Source: Rhodococcus oryzae (GTDB lineage Bacteria; Actinomycetota; Actinomycetes; Mycobacteriales; Mycobacteriaceae). Taken from it: a DNA stretch of 64,000 nt. The notes under the pieces are model-generated. The model did no database searches, was not told where the DNA came from, and saw only the letters and a program-made list of their open reading frames with translations. Every line of letters starts with the position of its first letter. Positions within the stretch are counted from its first letter, which is position 1. This document shows, in pieces, positions 28,478 through 36,990 of the stretch. Where the stretch lies: NCBI RefSeq assembly GCF_005049235.1, contig NZ_SUMD01000001.1, forward strand, positions 186,001-250,000, written 5' to 3'. The position numbers were made by a program, and so were the translations under genes.

Positions 28478-29338
28478 CTACAAGCCTCGCGGCCGTGGCT
28501 GACATTTCGGGCAGCTGTAGGAGGACCTGTTCATGAATTTCTCCCGCCGGATGGGCGCACCACAACGCGGGCACGGGCGGTCCTCGCGGCCGTAGGCGGA
28601 CAGTGACCGGTCGAAGTACCCGGACTCACCGTTCACGTTCACGTACAGCGCGTCGAACGATGTACCACCCTGCGCCAGCGCCTCACTCATCACCTCGGTG
28701 ACCGAGCCGAGCAGCAGGCGCAGCTGTGGGCGGGTCAGCCGGTCCGCAGGCCTGTTCCCGTGGATCCCGGTGCGCCACAACGCCTCGTCTGCGTAGATGT
28801 TGCCCACCCCGGACAGCACCGTCTGGTCCAGGATCACCCGCTTGATCTCGGACCCCTTCGTGCGGATCGCGGCGACGACCGAATCCGCGTCGAACAACGG
28901 GTCCAACGGGTCTCGCGCGATGTGGGCCACCGGTTCGGGCAGTGCCGTCCCGTCCACGTCGACGATCGGCGCCAACGCCCAGCCGCCGAAGGTGCGCTGG
29001 TCCACAAACCGCAACTGCGACCCACTGTCCAGGTCCGCAAGGATGCGCAGATGCTTCTCGCGCGGCGCGGCCGGCGGCTGCACCAGCATCTGCCCGCTCA
29101 TCCCGAGGTGCACCACCACAGCGAGGTCGCCTGGCGCCAACTCGAGCCAGAGGTACTTGCCGCGACGGCTGGCGCCGGTGACCGAGAGACCGGCCAGCTG
29201 CGCCGCGAGATCGGCACCGCCGAGGACGTGCCTGCGGACGGCACGGGGATGCAGGACCTCGACGGCGTCGATCCGGGAACCGACGACGTGGGCCTCGAGC
29301 CCGCGCCGGACCACCTCGACCTCGGGCAGCTCCGGCAC
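28478..29338 (-). CDS. mutM: Formamidopyrimidine-DNA glycosylase
   Basis: 286-aa base-excision repair enzyme removing 8-oxoguanine and formamidopyrimidines. After the GTG start the protein reads PELPEVE, so Pro2 and Glu3, the catalytic residues, are in place once the initiator Met is removed. The C-terminal zinc finger is complete (CPRCG..CPKCQP). GTG 29338 is forced by that catalytic N-terminus, although the frame is open further upstream. It is 4 bp after rnc, the same pairing as in mycobacteria. Confidence 0.97.
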   Translation of the reverse strand: MPELPEVEVVRRGLEAHVVGSRIDAVEVLHPRAVRRHVLGGADLAAQLAGLSVTGASRRGKYLWLELAPGDLAVVVHLGMSGQMLVQPPAAPREKHLRILADLDSGSQLRFVDQRTFGGWALAPIVDVDGTALPEPVAHIARDPLDPLFDADSVVAAIRTKGSEIKRVILDQTVLSGVGNIYADEALWRTGIHGNRPADRLTRPQLRLLLGSVTEVMSEALAQGGTSFDALYVNVNGESGYFDRSLSAYGREDRPCPRCGAPIRREKFMNRSSYSCPKCQPRPRGL

Positions 29339-29342
29339 GGTG

Positions 29343-30086
29343 TCAGCCGACCTGGTCGGAGTCGTCCTCCGAGAGGGACTTCCAGGCGGTGCTGGCCGCC
29401 TTCTGCTCGGCTTCCTTCTTCGACCGTCCCACACCGACGCCGAGCGCGTTCCCCGCGACCAACACGGTCGCGGTGAACTCCTTGTCGTGATCGGGCCCGG
29501 TCGCGCTGATCTCGTAGACCGGCACGCCCGCGCCACGCTCCGCGGTCAGCTCCTGGAGGCTGGTCTTCCAGTCGAGACCCGCGCCCAGCTTGGGCGCGCG
29601 CTCGAGGAGATCGCCGAACAGCGAGAGCACGACGGTCCGCGCGGTGTCGATGCCGTGCTGCAGGTGCACGGCACCGAGCAGCGACTCCATGCCGTCGGCC
29701 AGGATGCTCGCCTTGCCGCGGCCCCCGGTCATCTCCTCGCCCTTGCCGAGCAGCAGATGGGCACCGAGACCACCCTCACCGAGATCGCGTGCGACCTCCG
29801 CGAGAGCGTGCATGTTGACGATGCTGGCCCTGATCTTGGCCAGCTCACCCTCGGACTTCTCCGGATGCGCGACGTAGAGCTTCTCGGTGATGGTCAGGCC
29901 GAGCACCGAGTCGCCCAGGAACTCGAGCCGCTCATTGGTCGGCAACCCGCCGTTCTCGTACGCGTACGAGCGGTGGGTCAGCGCCAGCGTGAGCAGCGGT
30001 TCGTCCAGGACAACGCCAAGAGCGGCGAGGAGGGAATCATGATCCCCCTCGCCGCCGGCGGGTGCTGCGTTGCTACTACTTGTCAC
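29343..30086 (-). CDS. rnc: Ribonuclease III
   Basis: 247-aa double-strand-specific RNase for rRNA and mRNA processing. The signature [14 protein letters not shown] is near residue 50, with the second acidic set around [15 protein letters not shown] and a C-terminal dsRNA-binding domain ending [18 protein letters not shown]. The start GTG 30086 ([11 protein letters not shown]) lies 7 bp after the rpmF stop; the open frame upstream runs across rpmF. It belongs to the operon DUF177, rpmF, rnc, mutM. Confidence 0.96.
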   Translation of the reverse strand: MTSSSNAAPAGGEGDHDSLLAALGVVLDEPLLTLALTHRSYAYENGGLPTNERLEFLGDSVLGLTITEKLYVAHPEKSEGELAKIRASIVNMHALAEVARDLGEGGLGAHLLLGKGEEMTGGRGKASILADGMESLLGAVHLQHGIDTARTVVLSLFGDLLERAPKLGAGLDWKTSLQELTAERGAGVPVYEISATGPDHDKEFTATVLVAGNALGVGVGRSKKEAEQKAASTAWKSLSEDDSDQVG

Positions 30087-30093
30087 TGCGCGA

Positions 30094-30276
30094 CTAGACC
30101 GCAGCGGTGACCTGACGACCCTTGTAGGTGCCGCAGGACGGGCACGCAATGTGGGGCAGGGTCTTCTCGCCACAGCCACGGTTCGGGCAGGTGATGAGGG
30201 TGGGCACAGTGGTCTTCCACTGGCTGCGACGCGACCTGGTGTTGGACCGCGACATCTTGCGCTTGGGGACAGCCAC
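30094..30276 (-). CDS. rpmF: 50S ribosomal protein L32
   Basis: 60-aa L32 in the zinc-binding form: CPNRGC..CPSCG in the C-terminal half, with an N-terminal [17 protein letters not shown] typical of the family. The start is GTG 30276 with GAGGAG 8 nt upstream. It lies 2 bp after the DUF177 stop, the widely conserved yceD-rpmF pair. Confidence 0.97.
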   Translation of the reverse strand: MAVPKRKMSRSNTRSRRSQWKTTVPTLITCPNRGCGEKTLPHIACPSCGTYKGRQVTAAV

Positions 30277-30278
30277 TT

Positions 30279-30896
30279 CTACTTCTCCTCGGCTTCAGTG
30301 TTCACACGACTCTTGCTGGGCTGGGATGATGCATCCTCAGCGTCGAACTTCCCCGCGAGGGCAGCCCAGCGAGGATCCAGTATCTCATGTCCATGCCCAG
30401 ATTCTGCAATCGCCAGACGAACCCCACATTCGGGGCACAGTCCCTGGCAATCTTCGCTGCACAATGGCTGCAGCGGAAGCGCTAGCCCGGCCGCATTGAC
30501 GATGACCGGTTCGAGATCGATCAGGTCGTCGACGATGCGGTAGATCTCATCTTCTTCGGTGGTCGCCTCGGTGGTGCTGTTCGGGTACGCGAACAGCTCG
30601 GTGAGGTAGAGGTCGAGCTCGCCGCCGAACGGTTCGAGGCAGCGCGAGCACTCCCCCTCGGTTGCCGCCCGGACGGTGCCGGTGACCAGCACGCCCTCCG
30701 AGACGGACTCCAGGCGGAGGTCGAGTTCGACGTCACCGCCGACCGGCACCGCGATCATGTCGAGGCCGATGCGGGAGGCGGCGGGCACCGTGCGGGTGGC
30801 CGTGGTCATCGACCCGGGACGACGCCCCAGACTGAGGATGTCCAGCACGAGGCCGCCCTCGTGAAGACGGGGCGAACCGGAACGATGCGAGGACAC
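30279..30896 (-). CDS. DUF177 (YceD-like) protein
   Basis: 205-aa protein of the DUF177/YceD family, implicated in 23S rRNA accumulation and always linked to rpmF. Two Cys pairs are visible (CSRC near residue 82 and [13 protein letters not shown] near 145), suggesting a metal site. A basic, variable N-terminus precedes the conserved domain. GTG 30896 is the first start in frame; a later start near [11 protein letters not shown] is possible. It heads the rpmF-rnc-mutM operon. Confidence 0.88.
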   Translation of the reverse strand: MSSHRSGSPRLHEGGLVLDILSLGRRPGSMTTATRTVPAASRIGLDMIAVPVGGDVELDLRLESVSEGVLVTGTVRAATEGECSRCLEPFGGELDLYLTELFAYPNSTTEATTEEDEIYRIVDDLIDLEPVIVNAAGLALPLQPLCSEDCQGLCPECGVRLAIAESGHGHEILDPRWAALAGKFDAEDASSQPSKSRVNTEAEEK

Positions 30897-30993
30897 GCGA
30901 ATACTCTTTCGTCAGCGAAGAAGGGGATGGGCAACCACTCAACGGTACGCGATGGGGTGCCCCAATGGAAAATCTGCAGCCGGCGACCCTCGG

Positions 30994-31764
30994 CTACCGG
31001 TGACGGCTCGACCGGCTGGGGCGCTCGTCGGGCTCGTCGTAGTCGGGGATCCCGGACCCGGTCCGCAGCTGCTGACGGCCGCGGCCAACGGAGCGGATGG
31101 TCCCGCTGAGGAACTCCTCGAACTCCGCGAGCTTGCCGTCGACGTACAGGTCGCATTCGCCCCGCAGCCGGTCCGACTCGGCGTGCGCGGAGTCGATGAC
31201 CCGTGCCGACTCCGAGTGTGCGGCCTGCACGACCTCGGTCTGCGACACCAGCCGCTCCTGCTCGGCGCGGCCGTCCGCGACCGACCGCTCGTGCGCGGCG
31301 CGGCCGGATTCGACAAGGCGCTCCGCCTCGGCCGCGGCCTGTCCGGTGAGGCTGTCGTATTCGTGCTGCCCCTCGGCGATGGTCCGGTCCGCCTCCTCGC
31401 GCGCGTCGGCTACGAGTTCATCGGCGTGTGCCTGCGCCTCGGAGACCATCCGGTCGGCCTTCGCCTTGGCGTCGGCGAGGATCCGGTCGGCGTTGTCCCG
31501 CGATTCGGCGAGGGTGGCCGCCGCCTCGGCGTCCGCGCTCGAGACCGCCTGCTCGGCGTGCGCGCGGGCGTCGCCTACCAGCTTGTCGCGGTGGTCGAGC
31601 ACGTCCTGCGCGTCGTCGAGCTCGCCCGGGATCGCCTCACGGACGTCGTCGAGCAGTTCGAGGACGTCGCCGCGGGGCACCACGCACCCGGCCGTCATCG
31701 GGACACCGCGCGCCTCTTCCACGATCGCGACGAGCTCGTCGAGCGCCTCGAATACCCGGTACAC
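30994..31764 (-). CDS. sepIVA: Septum-site DivIVA-like protein SepIVA
   Basis: 256-aa coiled-coil protein of the DivIVA superfamily, the orthologue by context and sequence of M. tuberculosis Rv2927c (SepIVA), which acts in septation and polar membrane domains. A conserved N-terminus (VYRVFEALDELVAIVEEARGVP) precedes about 150 residues of Ala/Glu/Asp-rich heptads. A conserved block SDRLRGECDLYVDGKLAEFEEFL and a basic tail follow. The start is GTG 31764, which matches the family N-terminus and has GGGG 6 nt upstream; the frame also opens at a TTG four codons earlier. Confidence 0.88.
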   Translation of the reverse strand: MYRVFEALDELVAIVEEARGVPMTAGCVVPRGDVLELLDDVREAIPGELDDAQDVLDHRDKLVGDARAHAEQAVSSADAEAAATLAESRDNADRILADAKAKADRMVSEAQAHADELVADAREEADRTIAEGQHEYDSLTGQAAAEAERLVESGRAAHERSVADGRAEQERLVSQTEVVQAAHSESARVIDSAHAESDRLRGECDLYVDGKLAEFEEFLSGTIRSVGRGRQQLRTGSGIPDYDEPDERPSRSSRHR

Positions 31765-31861
31765 GCCAAACCCCAATCGTCGACGACGGCTTACGGGACC
31801 AGTCTGCCCGTCGCGCCGCTCACCGGCGCGCCGCCACGCCCAGTGTGTCGAGGATCAACCG

Positions 31862-32359
31862 CTACGTGGTCGGTCCCGCTGCGTTCTCCGCCAGCCTGGC
31901 CAGCAGCCGCTCGTGCACCTTGGCAGGCAGCATGTCCGCGACGTCACCGCCGTAGGTCGCCACCTCCTTGACGAGCGAGCTGGACAGGTAGCTGTAGCGC
32001 GGGTTCGTCGCGATGAAGAGGGTGTCGACGCCGGTGAGCTTGTGGTTCATCTGCGCCATCTGCAGCTCGTAGTCGAAGTCGTTGGCGCCGCGCAGGCCCT
32101 TGACGATCGCGCCGGCCCCGTTGGCCTTCGCGTAGTCGACGAGGAGTCCCTGCCAGGAGTCGACCCGGACGTTCGGCAGGTCCGCGACGGCCTCGCGCAG
32201 CATCTCGAGGCGTTCGTCGATGCTGAACAGCCCCTTCTTGTTCTTGTTGATCATCACCGTGACGATGACCTCGTCGAACTGAACCGCCACCCGGCCGATC
32301 ACATCGAGGTGACCGTTGGTGATGGGATCGAAGGACCCGGGGCAGACCGCACTGCTCAT
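31862..32359 (-). CDS. coaD: Phosphopantetheine adenylyltransferase
   Basis: 165-aa hexameric enzyme converting 4'-phosphopantetheine and ATP to dephospho-CoA. The nucleotidyltransferase motif GSFDPITNGHLDVI is at residues 8-21 and the ISSS-like motif appears as YLSSSLVKEVA near residue 125. The start is ATG 32359, overlapping the rsmD stop (ATGA). It is third in the pyc-rsmD-coaD operon. Confidence 0.97.
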   Translation of the reverse strand: MSSAVCPGSFDPITNGHLDVIGRVAVQFDEVIVTVMINKNKKGLFSIDERLEMLREAVADLPNVRVDSWQGLLVDYAKANGAGAIVKGLRGANDFDYELQMAQMNHKLTGVDTLFIATNPRYSYLSSSLVKEVATYGGDVADMLPAKVHERLLARLAENAAGPTT

Positions 32360-32919
32360 GACTGCAGACCGTAACAGGCGATCTCGATCCGGGTCTCGCC
32401 GTACTTGCGCACCCGGTCGGCCGCCAGTCCGGACGGCCACACGGTCGCAGGCGATCTCGAGGACCGCTCGAGCACGACCAGCGAATCCTCCCCGATCCAG
32501 CCCCCGTCGACGAGCGCGCCGAGCACCGACCCGACCTCATCCTCGCCCATCGCGTACGGCGGGTCGAGGAAGACGAGGTCGTACTCGCGATCGGGGGTGC
32601 CCGCGACGACCGCGGCCACCGGCGACGACCGCACGAGCGCGCCGGGCAGCCCGAGCGTCGCCACGTTCTCGCGCGCCACGGCGGCCGCCTTCGCGTCCGA
32701 CTCGACCAGCACCACGTGCTCGGCGCCCCGCGAGAGCGCCTCCAGGCCAAGCGCTCCCGATCCCGCGAACAGGTCGAGCACTGCGGCGCCGTCGAGATGC
32801 ATCCGGGCGTCGAGCGAACTGAACAGCGCCTCGCGCACGCGCTCCGAGGTGGGCCGGGTGCCCTTCGGCGGGACCCGGAGCCGGCGCCCACCCGCGGCGC
32901 CGGCGACGATCCGGGTCAC
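32356..32919 (-). CDS. rsmD: 16S rRNA (guanine966-N2)-methyltransferase
   Basis: 187-aa Rossmann methyltransferase. The AdoMet motif is VLDLFAGSGALGLEALSRG and the catalytic N6/N2 motif is FLDPPY. The N-terminus (TRIVAGAAGGRRLRVP..TRPTSERVREALF) is diagnostic of RsmD. It starts at GTG 32919, overlapping the pyc stop by 4 bp (GTGA), and overlaps coaD at its end. Confidence 0.96.
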   Translation of the reverse strand: MTRIVAGAAGGRRLRVPPKGTRPTSERVREALFSSLDARMHLDGAAVLDLFAGSGALGLEALSRGAEHVVLVESDAKAAAVARENVATLGLPGALVRSSPVAAVVAGTPDREYDLVFLDPPYAMGEDEVGSVLGALVDGGWIGEDSLVVLERSSRSPATVWPSGLAADRVRKYGETRIEIACYGLQS

Positions 32920-35900
32920 TGCGGCCCGTCCTCCTCCGTCGACACCACGGAGATCACGGCCAACAGATCGCCGCCCTCGACCTGCTGCACCGGGGTGATC
33001 GCGAGCCTGCTCACGACGCCACCGCGGGTTGCGGTGATCGCCGCCTCCATCTTCATCGCCTCGATCGTCGCGACGGTGTCGCCCGCGGCGACCTTCTGTC
33101 CCTCCGCCACGACGAGGGTGACGACGCCCGCGAACGGCGCGGCCACGTGGCCGGGGTTGCCCCGGTCCGCCTTCTCCGCGGCGGGGACCTCACTGGCGAT
33201 CGAGCGGTCGCGCACCGACACCGGCCGCAGCTGGCCGTTGAGGATGCACATCACCGTGCGCATGCCGCGCTCGTCGGGTTCGGAGATCGCCTCCAGCCCG
33301 ATGAGCAGCTCGACGCCGGGGGCCAGCGTGACCCGGTGCTCCTCGCCGCGGCGCAGGCCGTAGAAGAACTGGTTCGCCGACAGCCGCGAGGTGTCGCCGT
33401 ACTTCTCGCGGTGCTCGAGGAACTCGCGGGCCGGGCCGGGGAACAGCAGCCGGTTCAGGGTGCCGCGGCGCTCGGCCGGGGAACCGTCGAGTCCGGCCTG
33501 GTCGTCCGCGGTCAGCGGGGTCTCGGGCTTCGCGTCGCCACGGCCCTCGAGCGCCCTGGTGCGGAACGGCTCCGGCCAGCCGCCCGCCGGGTTGCCCAGT
33601 TCGCCGCGCAGGAACCCGATCACCGATTCCGGGATGTCGTATCCGGCGGGGTTCTCTGCGAACTCGTCCGTCGACACGCCCGAGCCGACGAGGTGCAGCG
33701 CGAGGTCGCCGACCACCTTGGAGGACGGGGTCACCTTCACCAGGCGGCCGAGCATCCGGTCCGCCGCCGCGTACTTCGCCTCGACCTCCTCGAACTGGTC
33801 ACCCAGCCCGAGCGCGATGGCCTGCTGGCGCAGGTTCGACAGCTGACCGCCGGGGATCTCGTGCGTGTAGACGCGACCGGTGGGAGCAGGCAGCCCGGAC
33901 TCGAACGGCGCGTACACCTTTCGCAGCGCCTCCCAGTACGGCTCGAGGTCGCACACGGCCTGCAGATCCAGGCCGGTGTCCCGCGCCGAGTGGGCGGTGG
34001 CCGCGACGATCGCCGACAACGCGGGCTGGCTGGTGGTGCCCGCCAGCGCCGCGCTAGCGCCGTCGACTGCGTCGGCTCCCGCCTGCCACGCCGCCAGGTA
34101 GGTGGCCAGCTGGCCGCCGGGGGTGTCGTGGGTGTGCACGTGCACCGGCAGGTCGAAGTTGCTGCGCAGCGCCGACACCAGGGTCGCGGCCGCCGGTGCG
34201 CGCAGCAGTCCGGCCATGTCCTTGATGGCCAGCACGTGGGCGCCCGCGTCCACGATCTGCTCGGCCAGCTTCAGGTAGTAGTCGAGGGTGTAGAGGTCCT
34301 CGTTCGGGTTCGACAGGTCACCGGTGTAGCTCATCGCGACCTCGGCGACGGCGGTGCCGGTCTCGCGGACCGCGTCGATGGCCGGCCGCATCTGGTCGAC
34401 GTTGTTGAGCGCGTCGAAGATCCGGAAGATGTCCACGCCCGTCGAGGTGGCCTCGCGCACGAACGCGCGGGTGACCGACTCGGGGTAGGGCGTGTATCCG
34501 ACGGTGTTGCGGCCACGCAGCAGCATCTGCAGGCAGATGTTCGGCATCGCCTCGCGCAGCGCGGCCAGCCGCTCCCACGGGTCCTCGTGCAGGAAGCGCA
34601 GCGCGACGTCGTAGGTCGCGCCGCCCCAGGCCTCCACCGACAGCAGCTCGGGCGTCATCCGAGCGACGTGACCGGCGACGTCGAGCAGGCCGCCGGTACG
34701 CACCCGGGTCGCCAGCAGGGACTGGTGCGCGTCGCGGAAGGTGGTGTCGGTGACACCGAGCGCGTCCTGTGCGCGCAGCGCGGCGGCGAAGCCCTCGGGC
34801 CCGAGCTCGATCAGGCGCTGCTTCGAGCCGGCGGGCGGCGGCGTGGTCAGGTCGATCTTGGGCAGCTTGTCGCGCGCGTAGACGGTGGTGGGGCGCTCGC
34901 CGTGCGGCTTGTTGACGGTCACGTCGGCGAGGTAGGTCAGGATCTTGGTGCCGCGGTCGGCCGACGCCCTCGAGGTGAGCAGCTGCGGGCGCTCCTCGAT
35001 GAACGAGGTCGTCACGTTGCCCGCGCGGAAGTCGGGGTCGTCGAGGACGGCCTGCAGGAACGGGATGTTGGTGGCGACGCCGCGGATCCGGAACTCGGTC
35101 ACCGCCCGGCGCGCCCTGGCGACGGCCGCGGGCAGGTCCCGGCCGCGACAGGTGAGCTTGACGAGCATCGAGTCGAAGTAGGCGCCCACCTCGGCGCCCA
35201 GGTTCGCGCCGCCGTCGAGGCGCACGCCTGCACCGCCTGGGGTGCGGTACGCGGTGATCCGGCCGGTGTCGGGGCGGAAGCCGTTGGCCGGATCCTCGGT
35301 GGTGATGCGGAGCTGCAGCGCCGCGCCGCGGAGCTTGATCGAATCCTGGGACAGGCCCAGATCGGCCAGCGTCTCGCCGGAGGCGATCCGCAGCTGTGCC
35401 TGCACCAGGTCCACGTCCGTCACCTCCTCGGTGACGGTGTGCTCGACCTGGATGCGCGGGTTCATCTCGATGAACACGTGATTGCCGCGGGTGTCGAGGA
35501 GGAACTCGACGGTGCCGGCGCAGCTGTAGTTGATCTCCTTGGCGAACGCGACCGCGTCTGCGCAGATCCGCGCGCGCAGTTCCTCCGGGAGGTTCGGCGC
35601 TGGCGCCAGCTCGATCACCTTCTGGTGCCGTCGCTGCACGCTGCAGTCGCGCTCGAACAGGTGGATCACGTTGCCCTGACCATCGGCCAGGATCTGCACC
35701 TCGATATGGCGCGGATCGACGACGGCCTGCTCGAGGAACACGGTGGCGTCACCGAAGGCGGACTCCGCCTCGCGGGCCGCGGCCTCGATCGACTCGCGCA
35801 GCTGGGCCCGCTCGGCGACCCGGCGCATGCCGCGACCACCGCCGCCTGCGACCGCCTTGACGAACAGCGGGAACTGCATGGACTCGGCGGCGGCGAGCAG

Positions 35901-36329
35901 CTCGTCCACGTCGGCGGACGGCGCCGACGAGGAGAGCACGGGGAGACCTGCCGCCTTCGCGGCGGCGATCGCGCGGGCCTTGTTGCCGGTGAGCTCGAGC
36001 ACCTCCGCGGACGGGCCGACGAAGGTGATGCCCTCGGCGGCACAGGCCGCGGCGAGGTCCGGGTTCTCCGAGAGGAAGCCGTAGCCGGGGTAGATGGCGT
36101 CGGCGCCGGACTTCTTCGCGGCCGCGACGATCTCGGCGATCGACAGGTAGGCCCGGACCGGGTGCCCCTCCTCCCCGATCTGGTAACTCTCGTCGGCCTT
36201 CAGACGGTGGACCGAGTTGCGGTCCTCGTACGGAAAGACAGCTACGGTCCCCGCGCCCAGCTCGTAGGAGGCGCGGAATGCCCTGATCGCGATTTCCCCG
36301 CGATTGGCAACCAAAACTTTAGAGAACAT
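32916..36329 (-). CDS. pyc: Pyruvate carboxylase
   Basis: 1137-aa biotin enzyme making oxaloacetate from pyruvate, bicarbonate and ATP. A biotin carboxylase domain fills residues 1-450 (GGGGRGMRRV glycine loop, FIEMNPRIQVEHTVTEEVT). The carboxyltransferase barrel spans about 520-800 (TFRDAHQSLLATRVR, metal-binding HTHDTPGG). The biotin domain is at the end, with the biotinyl Lys in IEAMKMEAAI. It starts at ATG 36329. It heads the pyc-rsmD-coaD operon; its promoter lies in the spacer shared with metE. Confidence 0.97.
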   Translation of the reverse strand: MFSKVLVANRGEIAIRAFRASYELGAGTVAVFPYEDRNSVHRLKADESYQIGEEGHPVRAYLSIAEIVAAAKKSGADAIYPGYGFLSENPDLAAACAAEGITFVGPSAEVLELTGNKARAIAAAKAAGLPVLSSSAPSADVDELLAAAESMQFPLFVKAVAGGGGRGMRRVAERAQLRESIEAAAREAESAFGDATVFLEQAVVDPRHIEVQILADGQGNVIHLFERDCSVQRRHQKVIELAPAPNLPEELRARICADAVAFAKEINYSCAGTVEFLLDTRGNHVFIEMNPRIQVEHTVTEEVTDVDLVQAQLRIASGETLADLGLSQDSIKLRGAALQLRITTEDPANGFRPDTGRITAYRTPGGAGVRLDGGANLGAEVGAYFDSMLVKLTCRGRDLPAAVARARRAVTEFRIRGVATNIPFLQAVLDDPDFRAGNVTTSFIEERPQLLTSRASADRGTKILTYLADVTVNKPHGERPTTVYARDKLPKIDLTTPPPAGSKQRLIELGPEGFAAALRAQDALGVTDTTFRDAHQSLLATRVRTGGLLDVAGHVARMTPELLSVEAWGGATYDVALRFLHEDPWERLAALREAMPNICLQMLLRGRNTVGYTPYPESVTRAFVREATSTGVDIFRIFDALNNVDQMRPAIDAVRETGTAVAEVAMSYTGDLSNPNEDLYTLDYYLKLAEQIVDAGAHVLAIKDMAGLLRAPAAATLVSALRSNFDLPVHVHTHDTPGGQLATYLAAWQAGADAVDGASAALAGTTSQPALSAIVAATAHSARDTGLDLQAVCDLEPYWEALRKVYAPFESGLPAPTGRVYTHEIPGGQLSNLRQQAIALGLGDQFEEVEAKYAAADRMLGRLVKVTPSSKVVGDLALHLVGSGVSTDEFAENPAGYDIPESVIGFLRGELGNPAGGWPEPFRTRALEGRGDAKPETPLTADDQAGLDGSPAERRGTLNRLLFPGPAREFLEHREKYGDTSRLSANQFFYGLRRGEEHRVTLAPGVELLIGLEAISEPDERGMRTVMCILNGQLRPVSVRDRSIASEVPAAEKADRGNPGHVAAPFAGVVTLVVAEGQKVAAGDTVATIEAMKMEAAITATRGGVVSRLAITPVQQVEGGDLLAVISVVSTEEDGPQ

Positions 36330-36382
36330 TGCTGAAAATTACCCTTGCTCTCGTACCGCTCGCCGGACGGTGTCCTAGCATC

Positions 36383-36395
36383 CGGGAAATTCCCG
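36383..36395. promoter_or_regulatory. Palindrome upstream of pyc
   Basis: Near-perfect dyad CGGGAA-A-TTCCCG about 55 bp upstream of the pyc start. It could be an operator; no regulator is suggested by context. The remaining bases 36396-36552 show no gene or clear motif. Confidence 0.3.
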
Positions 36396-36552
36396 CATAC
36401 TCGACCCGCTGTAACGATGCAGTACGCTACCGGCCCCCACCTCACAGGGATACGGCACCCACCGTGAGCTGCGGATACGACTCGTTCGCGACCTCTTTCG
36501 CAGGGTTCGCAGATGACCCGAACGGCGGGCGAACACCCCCGCAGCGAGCTGG

Positions 36553-36581
36553 TCGACCGCTCCCGGTCTGCCTCATATACT
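36553..36581 (+). promoter_or_regulatory. Promoter of the riboswitch-metE transcript
   Basis: TCGACC (36553-36558) and TATACT (36576-36581) at 17-bp spacing form a good sigma-70-type promoter. Transcription would begin near 36588, about 50 nt before the riboswitch core and 400 nt before the metE start. Confidence 0.55.
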
Positions 36582-36640
36582 CGTCAGTGCAATCGGTCCG
36601 CCCGGTGTGGTCATGAGGAGCCCCGAAGTCCCCGCCCGGC

Positions 36641-36832
36641 GTCGAAGCACGTCTCCCTTGCCTATGAGGAGAGAGGTGTGAGAGGGAACCCGGTGAGAAT
36701 CCGGGACTGTCCCGCAGCGGTATGCAGGAACGACCGCCGTCACCATGCACTGGACTTCGCGTCTGGGAAGCGACGGCCACTAGGACCGGTGTCGATCACC
36801 GGGCGCCTGCGAGTCCGAAGACCTGCCGACTG
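36641..36832 (+). ncRNA. Cobalamin (AdoCbl) riboswitch
   Basis: The conserved core is readable: GAGAGGGAACCCGGTGAGAA, then TCCGGGACTG and CCCGCAGCGG around 36682-36720, then CGACGGCCACTAGGACC (B12-box equivalent) around 36771-36787, and GCGAGTCCGAAGACCTGCC at 36809-36827 closing the structure. This is the standard cobalamin riboswitch layout. It sits before metE, the B12-independent methionine synthase, as in mycobacteria, so bound B12 should turn metE off. Confidence 0.93.
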
Positions 36833-36855
36833 CGTCGGGCACGCCGTGCCCGACG
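36833..36855 (+). terminator. Hairpin directly after the riboswitch
   Basis: Perfect 10-bp stem (CGTCGGGCAC / GTGCCCGACG) with a 3-nt loop immediately downstream of the riboswitch and 135 nt before the metE start. It has no U-tract. It is probably the expression platform terminator. A second small palindrome, GCCCGCATGCGGGC at 36906-36919, lies further on in the leader. Confidence 0.6.
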
Positions 36856-36990
36856 GTCCACCGCCTCGTGGAATGGGCGAGTAGATCGGATCGCCGTTGA
36901 CTGCTGCCCGCATGCGGGCGCCACCTGGGCTCGGTCCGTGCTCTCGTCTGCCGGTGGTGGCCAACCCGCTGTCAGCAACTGGAGAACACC

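Noticed and set aside
33147-36335. 1062-codon plus-strand frame opposite pyc
   Set aside because: Shadow of pyc; no recognisable motif and no ribosome site. The same holds for the long frames opposite recG, kdpD, ddl and metE.
36396-36552. Small upstream gene in the pyc-metE spacer
   Set aside because: Short frames there lack ribosome sites and conserved character; only promoter-like and riboswitch elements are supported in this spacer.
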